Source: Prevotella sp. CAG:732
GTDB taxonomy: Bacteria > Bacteroidota > Bacteroidia > Bacteroidales > Bacteroidaceae
Reading direction: 5' to 3'
Assembly: GCA_000436035.1 (NCBI GenBank)
Contig: FR893292.1
Location: 1 to 6,154 of the forward strand
DNA: 6,154 nucleotides
Each line of letters begins with the position of its first letter. The first letter of the stretch is position 1. Made by a program: the position numbers and the translations under genes. Under the pieces are notes generated by a model that saw only the letters and a program-made list of their open reading frames with translations, was not told the origin of the DNA and did no database searches. This document shows, piece by piece, positions 1 through 6,154 of this stretch.

Positions 1-944
1 AGCAGCGCTTGGGCTACCACGTTGATTACTATCCAGTATCGTCTTTGATGGAGTACTTCAAGAAGGTAACTGACGAGGAGGCTGATGCCCTCGTTGAGGA
101 GTACAAGAAGGAATACACCATCAAGATCGACGAGTCTGGCGAGGAAGTATATTGGGAGAAGGTAAAGAATGCAGCCAAGGCTGAGATCGCTCTCCGTCGC
201 GTATTGAAGGACGAGGGTGCTATCGCATTCACTACTAACTTCGATGACCTCGGTGATGCAGATGTCAACGATCCTAACTTCTGCGGCTTCGACCAGATTC
301 CTGGTTTGGCTTCACAGCGCTTGATGGCTGAGGGTTATGGTTTCGGTGCAGAGGGTGACTGGAAGACAGCTTGCCTCTATCGTACACTCTGGGTAATGAA
401 CCAGGGCTTGGAGAAGGGTTGTTCATTCCTTGAGGACTACACACTCAACTTTGCAAAGGATCAGACTTCTAGCCTCCAGAGCCACATGTTGGAGGTTTGC
501 CCACTCATCGCAACAGACAAGCCTAAGTTGGAGGTTCACTTCCTCGGCATCGGTATCCGCAAGTCTCAGACCGCTCGTTTGGTATTCACATCTAAGACCG
601 GCAAGGGTATCAAGGCAACAGTCGTTGACCTCGGCAATCGCTTCCGTCTCATCGCTAGCGAGGTAGAGTGCATCGAGCCTCAGGAGATGCCTAAGCTCCC
701 TGTAGCTTCTGCTCTCTGGGTACCACAGCCTTCATTCGAGGTAGGTGCTGGTGCATGGATTCTCGCCGGTGGTACACACCACAGCGCATTCTCTTACGAC
801 ATCACAGCTGACTACTGGGAGGACTTCTGCGAGATTCTCGGCATCGAGTTCGTCAACATCGACAAGAACACCGAGCTCCGCAGCTTCAAGCAGCAGCTCC
901 GCAACAACGAGATTTATTACATGCTCAACAAGGCGTTGAAATAA
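1..944 (+). CDS. araA: L-arabinose isomerase, 3' part (5' end outside window)
   Basis: This cytoplasmic Mn2+-dependent enzyme interconverts L-arabinose and L-ribulose, the first step of arabinose breakdown. The reading frame is open from the window edge (first full codon at base 3), so the TTG at 9 is an internal codon and not a start. By recalled alignment to the ~500-residue E. coli enzyme, about 180-190 N-terminal residues are missing. Counting residues from the TTG, the conserved blocks include QIPGLASQRLMAEGYGF (96-112), GAEGDWKTA (113-121), LEDYT (141-145), SHMLEVCP (158-165), PKLPVASALW (228-237) and ILAGGTHHS (251-259). The family's metal and catalytic residues are present: E115 (base 351), E142 (base 432), H159 (base 483) and one of the pair H257/H258 (base 777). 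It ends in TAA. The kinase gene starts 15 bases later, which suggests co-transcription. I am very sure of the family. Confidence 0.96.
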   Translation, partial: QRLGYHVDYYPVSSLMEYFKKVTDEEADALVEEYKKEYTIKIDESGEEVYWEKVKNAAKAEIALRRVLKDEGAIAFTTNFDDLGDADVNDPNFCGFDQIPGLASQRLMAEGYGFGAEGDWKTACLYRTLWVMNQGLEKGCSFLEDYTLNFAKDQTSSLQSHMLEVCPLIATDKPKLEVHFLGIGIRKSQTARLVFTSKTGKGIKATVVDLGNRFRLIASEVECIEPQEMPKLPVASALWVPQPSFEVGAGAWILAGGTHHSAFSYDITADYWEDFCEILGIEFVNIDKNTELRSFKQQLRNNEIYYMLNKALK

Positions 945-959
945 TAAAATTAGAAGATA

Positions 960-2552
960 ATGAGCGCAAAATCAATTATAGAATCAGGTAAAGCCATTCT
1001 CGGTATCGAGTTTGGCTCTACCCGAATCAAGGCTGTCTTGATTGACAACGAGAACAAGCCTATCGCACAGGGTAGCCACGAGTGGGAAAACCAGTTGGTG
1101 GATGGTCTTTGGACTTACAGCATCGAAGCTATTTGGGCAGGTTTGCAGGATTGCTACGCCGACCTTCGCAAGAACGTGAAGGCTGAGTACGACTGCGAAA
1201 TCAAGCAGTTGGCTGCCATCGGTATCTCTGCGATGATGCATGGTTACATGGCTTTCGACAAGGAGCAGAACATCCTCGTGCCTTTCCGCACATGGCGTAA
1301 CACCAATACTGCCAAGGCAGCAGCTGAGTTGTCTGAACTCTTCCACTTCAATATCCCATTGCGTTGGAGCATCTCCCACGTATATCAGGCTATCTTGAAT
1401 GGCGAGGAGCACGTAGGCAAGATCGACTTCCTGACCACACTCGCTGGCTATATCCACTGGCAGTTGACTGGCAAGAAGGTATTGGGCGTAGGCGACGCAT
1501 CAGGTATGCTCCCAATCGACTCCAACACCAACAACTATGATGCCGAGATGGTAGCTAAGTTCGACAACCTGATTGCACCTAAGAACTTGGGGTGGAAGAT
1601 TCTCGACATCCTCCCAGAGGTATTGAACGCAGGCGAAGATGCTGGTGCTCTCACCGCAGAAGGTGCCAAGAAACTCGACCCATCAGGCACACTCCAGGCA
1701 GGTGCTCCTCTCTGTCCTCCAGAAGGTGACGCTGGTACAGGTATGGTTGCCACCAACGCTGTTCGTCAGCGCACAGGTAACGTGAGCGCAGGTACTTCTT
1801 CTTTCTCCATGATCGTATTGGAGAAGGCATTGAGCAAGCCTTACGAGGTCATCGACATGGTGACAACTCCTGACGGCAGCCCAGTGGCAATGGTACACTG
1901 CAACAACTGTACATCCGACCTCAACGCTTGGGTGAATCTCTTTAAGCAATACCAGGAACTCCTTGGTGTCAAGGTAGATATGAACGAAGTATTCGGCAAG
2001 CTCTACAATCACGCACTCGAAGGCGATGCCGATTGCGGTGGCTTGATCGCTTACAACTATATCTCAGGTGAGCCTGTGACGGGTTTGGCAGAAGGTCGCC
2101 CAATGTTCGTTCGCTCAGCCAATGATAAGTTCAACCTCGCCAACTTCATGCGTGCCAACCTTTATGCTTCAGTAGCAGTATTGAAGATTGGTAACGACGT
2201 ATTGTTCAAGGACGAGAAGGTGCAGGTAGATCGCATCACAGGTCATGGCGGTTTGTTCAAGACCAAGGGTGTAGGTCAGCGCATCCTCGCAGCAGCCATC
2301 AACTCCCCTATCTCTGTCATGGAGACCGCAGGCGAAGGTGGTGCTTGGGGTATCGCATTGCTCGCAGGCTATCTCGTCAACAATGCAGAGAAGTTGAACC
2401 TCGCTGATTACCTCGACCAGAAGGTATTCGCAGGCAACACTGGTGTTGAGATTGCTCCAACAGCAGAAGACGTGGCTGGTTTCGATGCTTACATTGAGAC
2501 TTACAAGGCAGGCTTGGCCATCGAGCAAGCAGCCGTAGCCAACAAGAAATAA
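960..2552 (+). CDS. FGGY-family carbohydrate kinase, presumed L-ribulokinase
   Basis: This 530-residue kinase probably makes L-ribulose-5-phosphate from L-ribulose and ATP in the cytoplasm. The function is inferred mainly from its place right after araA. The fold is clear: the N-terminal phosphate-binding motif GIEFGSTRIKAVLID (15-29), AIGISAMMHGY (86-96), WQLTGKK (167-173), the catalytic-base region PPEGDAGTGM (253-262, with D257 the likely base), GNVSAGTSSF (273-282), GHGGLFKT (428-435) and GEGGAWG (458-464). The length fits FGGY kinases (about 480-570). The ATG at 960 lies just upstream of the conserved block and follows an A/G-rich stretch (AGAAG at 952-956) but no strong Shine-Dalgarno. 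It differs from what I recall of the E. coli AraB type and resembles the Bacteroidota kinases found in arabinose loci. A xylulokinase or other pentulose kinase role cannot be excluded from sequence. No frameshift or missing motif is seen. Confidence 0.9.
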   Translation: MSAKSIIESGKAILGIEFGSTRIKAVLIDNENKPIAQGSHEWENQLVDGLWTYSIEAIWAGLQDCYADLRKNVKAEYDCEIKQLAAIGISAMMHGYMAFDKEQNILVPFRTWRNTNTAKAAAELSELFHFNIPLRWSISHVYQAILNGEEHVGKIDFLTTLAGYIHWQLTGKKVLGVGDASGMLPIDSNTNNYDAEMVAKFDNLIAPKNLGWKILDILPEVLNAGEDAGALTAEGAKKLDPSGTLQAGAPLCPPEGDAGTGMVATNAVRQRTGNVSAGTSSFSMIVLEKALSKPYEVIDMVTTPDGSPVAMVHCNNCTSDLNAWVNLFKQYQELLGVKVDMNEVFGKLYNHALEGDADCGGLIAYNYISGEPVTGLAEGRPMFVRSANDKFNLANFMRANLYASVAVLKIGNDVLFKDEKVQVDRITGHGGLFKTKGVGQRILAAAINSPISVMETAGEGGAWGIALLAGYLVNNAEKLNLADYLDQKVFAGNTGVEIAPTAEDVAGFDAYIETYKAGLAIEQAAVANKK

Positions 2553-2776
2553 AAAAGGGAGGAGTTAAAGGGAGGTAAAGGCTGTTGTCTTAACTTCTCA
2601 GCGACCATCGGGAGCGATAACTCCCTTTAACTCCTTCACTTCTTCACTTCTCCAACAAATGAACCCTCATTTTTTAGGGGGAATACCTATTTCTATCCGT
2701 ATATAAAAATAAAGAGAGGAAGAATCCTAAAATGAAAAGGCAACTTCCCTCATCATCAACAAAAATCGACAAGATC
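2553..2776 (+). other. Gene-free spacer between kinase and GH51 genes
   Basis: No plausible coding region of its own lies in this 224-base stretch, although the GH51 reading frame extends back to an ATG at 2732. It holds an inverted-repeat element (2557-2653), then an AT-rich part (2654-2731) that should contain the promoter or leader of the GH51 gene if that gene is transcribed separately. I looked for the Bacteroidota -7 element TAnnTTTG and found no full match in it. A weak 4-bp CCCT/AGGG pairing around a T-rich loop sits at 2664-2679. A GA-rich stretch (AGAGAGGAAG, 2713-2722) lies before the possible upstream start at 2732. Confidence 0.6.
2557..2653. repeat. Long inverted repeat with purine/pyrimidine-rich arms
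   Basis: GGAGTTAAAGGGAG at 2561-2574 is the exact reverse complement of CTCCCTTTAACTCC at 2621-2634. This gives a 14-bp perfect stem around a 46-base loop, extended by one A-T pair and then a G-T and a G-C pair on the outside. The loop has its own small pairing, GCTG (2581-2584) with CAGC (2599-2602). The right flank carries two abutting copies of CTTCACTT (2634-2641 and 2642-2649). There is no T-run after the right arm, so a classical intrinsic terminator is unlikely. It may be a dispersed intergenic palindrome of this genome, or a 3'-end mRNA structure after the kinase gene. Which of these it is cannot be told from one copy. Confidence 0.75.
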
Positions 2777-2839
2777 ATGAACAAGACTCTTACAACGACC
2801 CTATTATCCGCAATGGTTGCGTTCTCGGCACAAGCACAA
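2777..2839 (+). other. Signal peptide of the GH51 enzyme
   Basis: Residues 1-21 (MNKTLTTTLLSAMVAFSAQAQ) show a short basic start, a hydrophobic core of about 14 residues and small residues at the -3/-1 positions (AQA). Cleavage would be after AQA or one residue later, before DVTG. The absence of a lipobox cysteine argues for Sec/signal peptidase I export to the periplasm. This is read by eye, not predicted by software. Confidence 0.8.
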
Positions 2840-4345
2840 GACGTTACTGGTACGATTCATACCCAACAAGGCAAACAGAAGATTTACAAGGAAATCTACG
2901 GTCAGTTTGCCGAGCACTTAGGTAGCTGTATCTATGGTGGACTCTGGGTGGGTCCAGACTCCAAGATTCCTAACACCCAAGGTTATCGCAACGACGTGCT
3001 CCAAGCCCTCAAGGACCTGAAGGTTCCTGTATTAAGATGGCCTGGAGGATGTTTCGCTGACGAATATCACTGGATGGACGGCATCGGTCCTCGCGAGAAG
3101 CGTCCGAAGATGCAAAACAACAACTGGGGTGGCACCATCGAAGACAACTCCTTCGGTACACACGAGTTCTTGAATCTCTGCGAGATGATTGGCTGTGAGC
3201 CATACATCAGTGGCAATGTCGGTTCAGGTACTGTCGAGGAGTTGGCAAAATGGGTAGAGTACATGACCAGCGATGGCGACACTCCTATGGCAAAGCTCCG
3301 TCGCCAGAATGGCCGTGACAAGGCTTGGAAGGTGAAATTCCTCGGTGTCGGCAACGAGAGCTGGGGATGCGGTGGCAACATGCGCCCTGAGTACTATTCC
3401 GACTTGTTCCGCCGTTACTCTGTCTATTGCCGCAACTACGATGGCAACCAGCTCTACAAGATTGCATCGGGTGCCAGCGACTACGACTACAACTGGACCA
3501 AGGTGTTGATGGACCGTGTAGGTCATCGTGCCAACGGTATCTCCCTCCACTATTACACCGTAACTGGATGGAACGGCAGCAAGGGTTCTGCCACTAAGTT
3601 CAGCGACCAGGATTACTACTGGACCATGGGCAAATGCCTTGGCATCGAGGATGTCATCAAGAAGCACGAGGCTATCATGGACAAGGCAGACCCTAAGAAG
3701 CAAATCGGTCTCTTGGTAGATGAATGGGGAACTTGGTGGGACGAGGAGCCTGGTACTGTAAGAGGTCACCTCTACCAACAGAACTGCATGCGTGATGCCA
3801 TGGTGGCAGCCCTCTCACTCAACGTGTTCCATCGCCACTGCGAGCGCATCCGCATGACCAATATCGCACAGGTAGTCAACGTGCTCCAGTCTATGATCCT
3901 CACAGACACCAAGGGCACTGGTCACATGGTCTTGACTCCTACCTATCATGTATTCAATATGTACAAGGACTTCCAGGAGGCAACCTACTTGCCAATGGAC
4001 GTAAAGTGCGACTCCATGGATGTACGTGGTGACAGCAACGCCAAGGACGGCAGAAAGATACCTCTCGTATCAACATCAGCAGCCAAGAAGGCAGACGGCA
4101 CCATCGTGGTATCTCTCGCCAACGTGAGTCTTGACAAGGCACAGGAGGTAGAACTTGCCTTGGAAGGTGCAACAGCCAAGTCAGTGACAGGTCAGATTCT
4201 CGCTTGCAAGAAAGTGAGCGATTTCAACGACTTCGAGCATCCAGACGTAGTGAAGCCAGCGGCTTTCAAGGATGCGAAATTGAAGAAAAACGCCCTCAAG
4301 GTAAAGATTCCTGCAAAATCTATCGTGGTTTTGAAAATAAAATAG
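2777..4345 (+). CDS. Exported GH51 alpha-L-arabinofuranosidase
   Basis: This retaining glycoside hydrolase removes terminal alpha-L-arabinofuranosyl residues from arabinan, arabinoxylan or their oligosaccharides. From the ATG at 2777 it has 522 residues. A typical signal peptide opens it: MNKT, a hydrophobic core (LTTTLLSAMVAFSA), then an AQA-Q cleavage region. No cysteine follows, so it is not a lipoprotein and is probably periplasmic. Numbered from this start, conserved parts are IYGQFAEHLG (40-49), RWPGGCFADEYHWMDGIGP (87-105), VGNESWG with acid/base E194 (base 3356), SLHYYT (256-261) and LVDEWGTWW with nucleophile E316 (base 3722). A (beta/alpha)8 barrel fills most of the chain and a beta-rich domain the last ~120 residues, as in GH51. 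The frame extends to an ATG at 2732, which has a GA-rich stretch upstream and would add 15 polar residues. I prefer 2777 because it gives the normal signal peptide. Exact substrate is unknown. Confidence 0.95.
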   Translation: MNKTLTTTLLSAMVAFSAQAQDVTGTIHTQQGKQKIYKEIYGQFAEHLGSCIYGGLWVGPDSKIPNTQGYRNDVLQALKDLKVPVLRWPGGCFADEYHWMDGIGPREKRPKMQNNNWGGTIEDNSFGTHEFLNLCEMIGCEPYISGNVGSGTVEELAKWVEYMTSDGDTPMAKLRRQNGRDKAWKVKFLGVGNESWGCGGNMRPEYYSDLFRRYSVYCRNYDGNQLYKIASGASDYDYNWTKVLMDRVGHRANGISLHYYTVTGWNGSKGSATKFSDQDYYWTMGKCLGIEDVIKKHEAIMDKADPKKQIGLLVDEWGTWWDEEPGTVRGHLYQQNCMRDAMVAALSLNVFHRHCERIRMTNIAQVVNVLQSMILTDTKGTGHMVLTPTYHVFNMYKDFQEATYLPMDVKCDSMDVRGDSNAKDGRKIPLVSTSAAKKADGTIVVSLANVSLDKAQEVELALEGATAKSVTGQILACKKVSDFNDFEHPDVVKPAAFKDAKLKKNALKVKIPAKSIVVLKIK

Positions 4346-4353
4346 TACCTTTG
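4346..4353 (+). promoter_or_regulatory. Candidate -7 promoter element (TACCTTTG)
   Basis: TACCTTTG matches the Bacteroidota primary-sigma -7 consensus TAnnTTTG exactly and begins one base after the GH51 stop codon. No TTG-type -33 box lies at the usual 19-21 base spacing; the nearest TTTG (4330-4333) is only 12 bases upstream. If used, transcription would start near 4358-4361 and give tkt a leader of about 90 bases that includes the stem-loop at 4372-4397. Support is from the -7 match only. Confidence 0.35.
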
Positions 4354-4371
4354 AGGCGACAAACCAGCATC

Positions 4372-4397
4372 CCCCTTTCCACCTGATGGCAAAGGGG
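4372..4397 (+). terminator. Stem-loop between GH51 and tkt (possible terminator or leader structure)
   Basis: CCCCTTT (4372-4378) pairs with AAAGGGG (4391-4397). Inside it CCA (4379-4381) pairs with TGG (4387-4389), with C4390 bulged and a 5-base loop, making about 10 bp in all. No U-run follows, so it is not a textbook intrinsic terminator. It could stabilise the 3' end of the GH51 message, or fold in the tkt leader if the upstream promoter candidate is real. The pairing is certain; the role is a guess. Confidence 0.4.
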
Positions 4398-4438
4398 TGT
4401 GAAAGCTAAGTTTCAGCAGAAAATATTAACACATAAAA

Positions 4439-4446
4439 TACATTTG
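4439..4446 (+). promoter_or_regulatory. Second candidate -7 element (TACATTTG) just before tkt
   Basis: TACATTTG is another exact TAnnTTTG match, ending four bases before the tkt ATG at 4451. Transcription from it would begin at about the start codon, giving a leaderless message. No TTG is seen at the -33 position (about 4411-4420 reads TTTCAGCAGA). The region is AT-rich, so a chance match is possible. Confidence 0.3.
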
Positions 4447-4450
4447 TATT

Positions 4451-6154
4451 ATGAATGACATTAAAGTAATGAATCATGCAGCAGATAACATCCGTATCTT
4501 GGCTGCTTCAATGGTAGAAAAAGCTAACTCTGGTCACCCAGGTGGTGCCATGGGTGGTTCAGATTTCATCAATGTGCTCTTCTCTGAGTACTTGGTATAT
4601 GATCCAGCAGACCCAACATGGACAGGTCGCGACCGTTTCTTCCTCGACCCAGGTCACATGAGCCCAATGCTCTATGCAGGTTTGGCTATGCGTGGTTTCT
4701 TCTCTATGGAAGACCTCAAGCAGTTCCGCCAGTGGGGTTCTGTTACTCCTGGTCACCCAGAGCTTGACTTGCAGCGTGGTATCGAGAACTCATCTGGTCC
4801 TCTTGGTCAGGGTCACGCCCTCGCAGCAGGTGCTGCCGTAGCAGAGAAGTTCTTGGAGGCTCGTTTGGGTTCTACCATGATGCAGCATAAGATCTACGCA
4901 TACATTTCTGATGGTGCCGTAGAGGAGGAAATCTCCCAGGGTGTTGGTCGTATCGCAGGTAACCTCGGTTTGAACAACCTCATCATGTTCTACGATTCCA
5001 ACGACATCCAGCTCTCTACAGAGTGTGGCGTTGTGATGAACGAGGACACAGAGATGAAGTACAAGGCTTGGGGTTGGAATGTCATCAAGATCAATGGTAA
5101 CGATGTGGCTCAGATTCGTGAGGCTCTCGACGCCGCTCAGAAGGAGCAGGAGCGCCCTACCCTCATCATCGGTAAGACTATCATGGGTAAGGGTGCCTTG
5201 AAGGAAGATGGCTCTAGCTACGAGGCTAGCATCAAGACTCACGGTGCTCCTCTCGGTGGCAATGCTTACGTGAATACCATCAAGCACCTCGGTGGTGACC
5301 CTGAGAACGCATTCGTCATCTTCGACGACGTAAAGGAACTCTACGCTAAGCGTGCCGAGGAGTTGAAGAAGATCGTAGCAGAGCGCAAGGCTGCAGAGGC
5401 TGAGTGGCGCAAGGCCAACCCAGAGAAGGCTGCCTTGATGGATGAGTGGTTCAGCGGCAAGGCTCCTCAGGTAGATTGGAGCAAGGTAGAGCAGAAGGCT
5501 GGTTCAGCTACACGTGCTGCTAGCGCTGCTTGCTTGGGCGTTTTGGCTGAGCAGGTTCCTAACATGATCTGCGCATCTGCCGACCTCTCTAACTCTGATA
5601 AGACAGACGGTTTCTTGAAGAAGACCAAGAGCATCGTTCGTGGTGACTTCTCTGGCGCATTCTTCCAGGCAGGTGTTGCAGAGTTGACAATGGCTGATAT
5701 GTGTATCGGTATGATGCTCCATGGTGGTGTGGTTGCAGCTATGGGTACCTTCTTCGTATTCTCAGACTACATGAAGCCAGCCGTTCGTTTGGCTGCCTTG
5801 ATGCAGATTCCTGTTAAGTTCATCTGGACTCACGACGCATTCCGTGTAGGTGAGGATGGACCTACCCACGAGCCAGTGGAGCAGGAAGCACAGATTCGCT
5901 TGATGGAGAAGTTGAAGAACCACGCAGGCAAGGACAGTGTTCGTGTATTCCGTCCAGCTGATGCAGACGAGACTACCGTTTGCTGGAAGCTCGCTATGGA
6001 GAACATCGACACTCCTACCGCTCTCATCTTCTCTCGCCAGGGCATCGCTAAGTTGCCAGAGGGCAATGATTATGAGCAGGCTGCCAAGGGTGCTTACATC
6101 GTAGCAGGTAGCGATGAGAACCCAGACGTTATCTTGGTAGCTAGCGGTTCAGAG
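4451..6154 (+). CDS. tkt: Transketolase, C-terminus cut by window end
   Basis: This thiamine-diphosphate enzyme moves two-carbon units between sugar phosphates in the non-oxidative pentose phosphate pathway (for example xylulose-5-P + ribose-5-P to sedoheptulose-7-P + glyceraldehyde-3-P). The frame runs 568 codons without a stop to the window edge. Transketolases are about 660-680 residues, so roughly 100 are missing, mainly the C-terminal domain. Visible blocks are SGHPGGAMGG (27-36), DRFFLDPGHMSPM (61-73), TPGHPE (99-104), GPLGQGHALAAG (116-127), the TPP/metal region SDGAVEEEIS...YDSND (153-185), THGAPLGG (263-270), SADLSNSDKT (376-385), AELTMADM with likely catalytic E411 (base 5681), and THDAFRVGEDGPTHEPVEQ (460-478). 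A charged, probably helical linker spans about 294-335. The ATG at 4451 starts just before the usual N-terminal block MNxAADNIRIL. No Shine-Dalgarno is present. Its place beside araA and the kinase suggests it handles the xylulose-5-P from arabinose. Confidence 0.95.
   Translation, partial: MNDIKVMNHAADNIRILAASMVEKANSGHPGGAMGGSDFINVLFSEYLVYDPADPTWTGRDRFFLDPGHMSPMLYAGLAMRGFFSMEDLKQFRQWGSVTPGHPELDLQRGIENSSGPLGQGHALAAGAAVAEKFLEARLGSTMMQHKIYAYISDGAVEEEISQGVGRIAGNLGLNNLIMFYDSNDIQLSTECGVVMNEDTEMKYKAWGWNVIKINGNDVAQIREALDAAQKEQERPTLIIGKTIMGKGALKEDGSSYEASIKTHGAPLGGNAYVNTIKHLGGDPENAFVIFDDVKELYAKRAEELKKIVAERKAAEAEWRKANPEKAALMDEWFSGKAPQVDWSKVEQKAGSATRAASAACLGVLAEQVPNMICASADLSNSDKTDGFLKKTKSIVRGDFSGAFFQAGVAELTMADMCIGMMLHGGVVAAMGTFFVFSDYMKPAVRLAALMQIPVKFIWTHDAFRVGEDGPTHEPVEQEAQIRLMEKLKNHAGKDSVRVFRPADADETTVCWKLAMENIDTPTALIFSRQGIAKLPEGNDYEQAAKGAYIVAGSDENPDVILVASGSE

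Noticed and set aside
9..11. TTG at 9 as the true start of araA
   Set aside because: The frame is open to the window edge with a matching family sequence, and the product would lack about 180-190 N-terminal residues, so this is a window-edge cut and not a short gene.
2634..2649. Tandem CTTCACTT copies as the start of a CRISPR or satellite array
   Set aside because: There are only two abutting 8-base copies, with no spacers and no further units.
2557..2653. Inverted repeat as a classical Rho-independent terminator
   Set aside because: The loop is 46 bases and no T-run follows the right arm; the flank is mixed C/T/A.
2664..2679. CCCT/AGGG hairpin around a T-rich loop as an operator or terminator
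   Set aside because: Only four pairs form and nothing follows to support termination; too weak to call.
3224..3778. 184-codon open frame on the minus strand inside the GH51 gene
   Set aside because: It lies wholly opposite a gene with clear catalytic motifs, and its translation has no recognisable domain. The other long minus-strand frames (984-1457, 1683-2012, 2169-2528, 4790-5287, 5504-5722) are rejected for the same reason.
4204..4386. 60-codon + strand frame overlapping the GH51 3' end and the spacer
   Set aside because: Most of it is an out-of-frame reading of the GH51 C-terminus. It shows no recognisable protein features, and most of its possible start region is inside known coding sequence.
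4451..6154. A frameshift or pseudogene in tkt
   Set aside because: Translating all 568 codons by hand gave no stop, and every expected motif appears in order; the missing end is due to the window boundary.

Overview
The window looks like chromosomal DNA from a gut Bacteroidota, most likely Prevotella/Segatella (for example the S. copri group) or a close relative. The reasons are the protein types, the lack of strong Shine-Dalgarno sites, two TAnnTTTG-type -7 promoter elements, and a gene order resembling the L-arabinose locus known from Bacteroides. That lineage call rests on recall of families, not on a search.

All four genes are on the + strand. 1-944 is the 3' part of L-arabinose isomerase (araA), cut by the window edge. 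After a 15-base gap, 960-2552 is a complete FGGY-family sugar kinase, the presumed L-ribulokinase. 2553-2776 is a gene-free spacer holding a 14-bp perfect inverted repeat with purine-rich and pyrimidine-rich flanks. 2777-4345 (possibly starting at 2732) is an exported GH51 alpha-L-arabinofuranosidase with both catalytic glutamates present. 4346-4450 is a spacer with a GC-capped stem-loop and two -7-like elements. 4451-6154 is transketolase (tkt), with 568 codons open to the window end and its C-terminus missing.

Together the genes make a compact arabinose route. The exported GH51 enzyme releases L-arabinose from arabinan or arabinoxylan oligosaccharides. AraA converts it to L-ribulose, and the kinase phosphorylates that to L-ribulose-5-phosphate. 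An epimerase (AraD, not in the window) would give D-xylulose-5-phosphate, which transketolase passes into the non-oxidative pentose phosphate pathway. No transporter, regulator or epimerase gene is visible here.

I found no evidence of a wholly new system. The coding regions are well-known families in intact form. What deserves a second look lies mostly in the spacers: the inverted repeat after the kinase, and the promoter/leader region of tkt.
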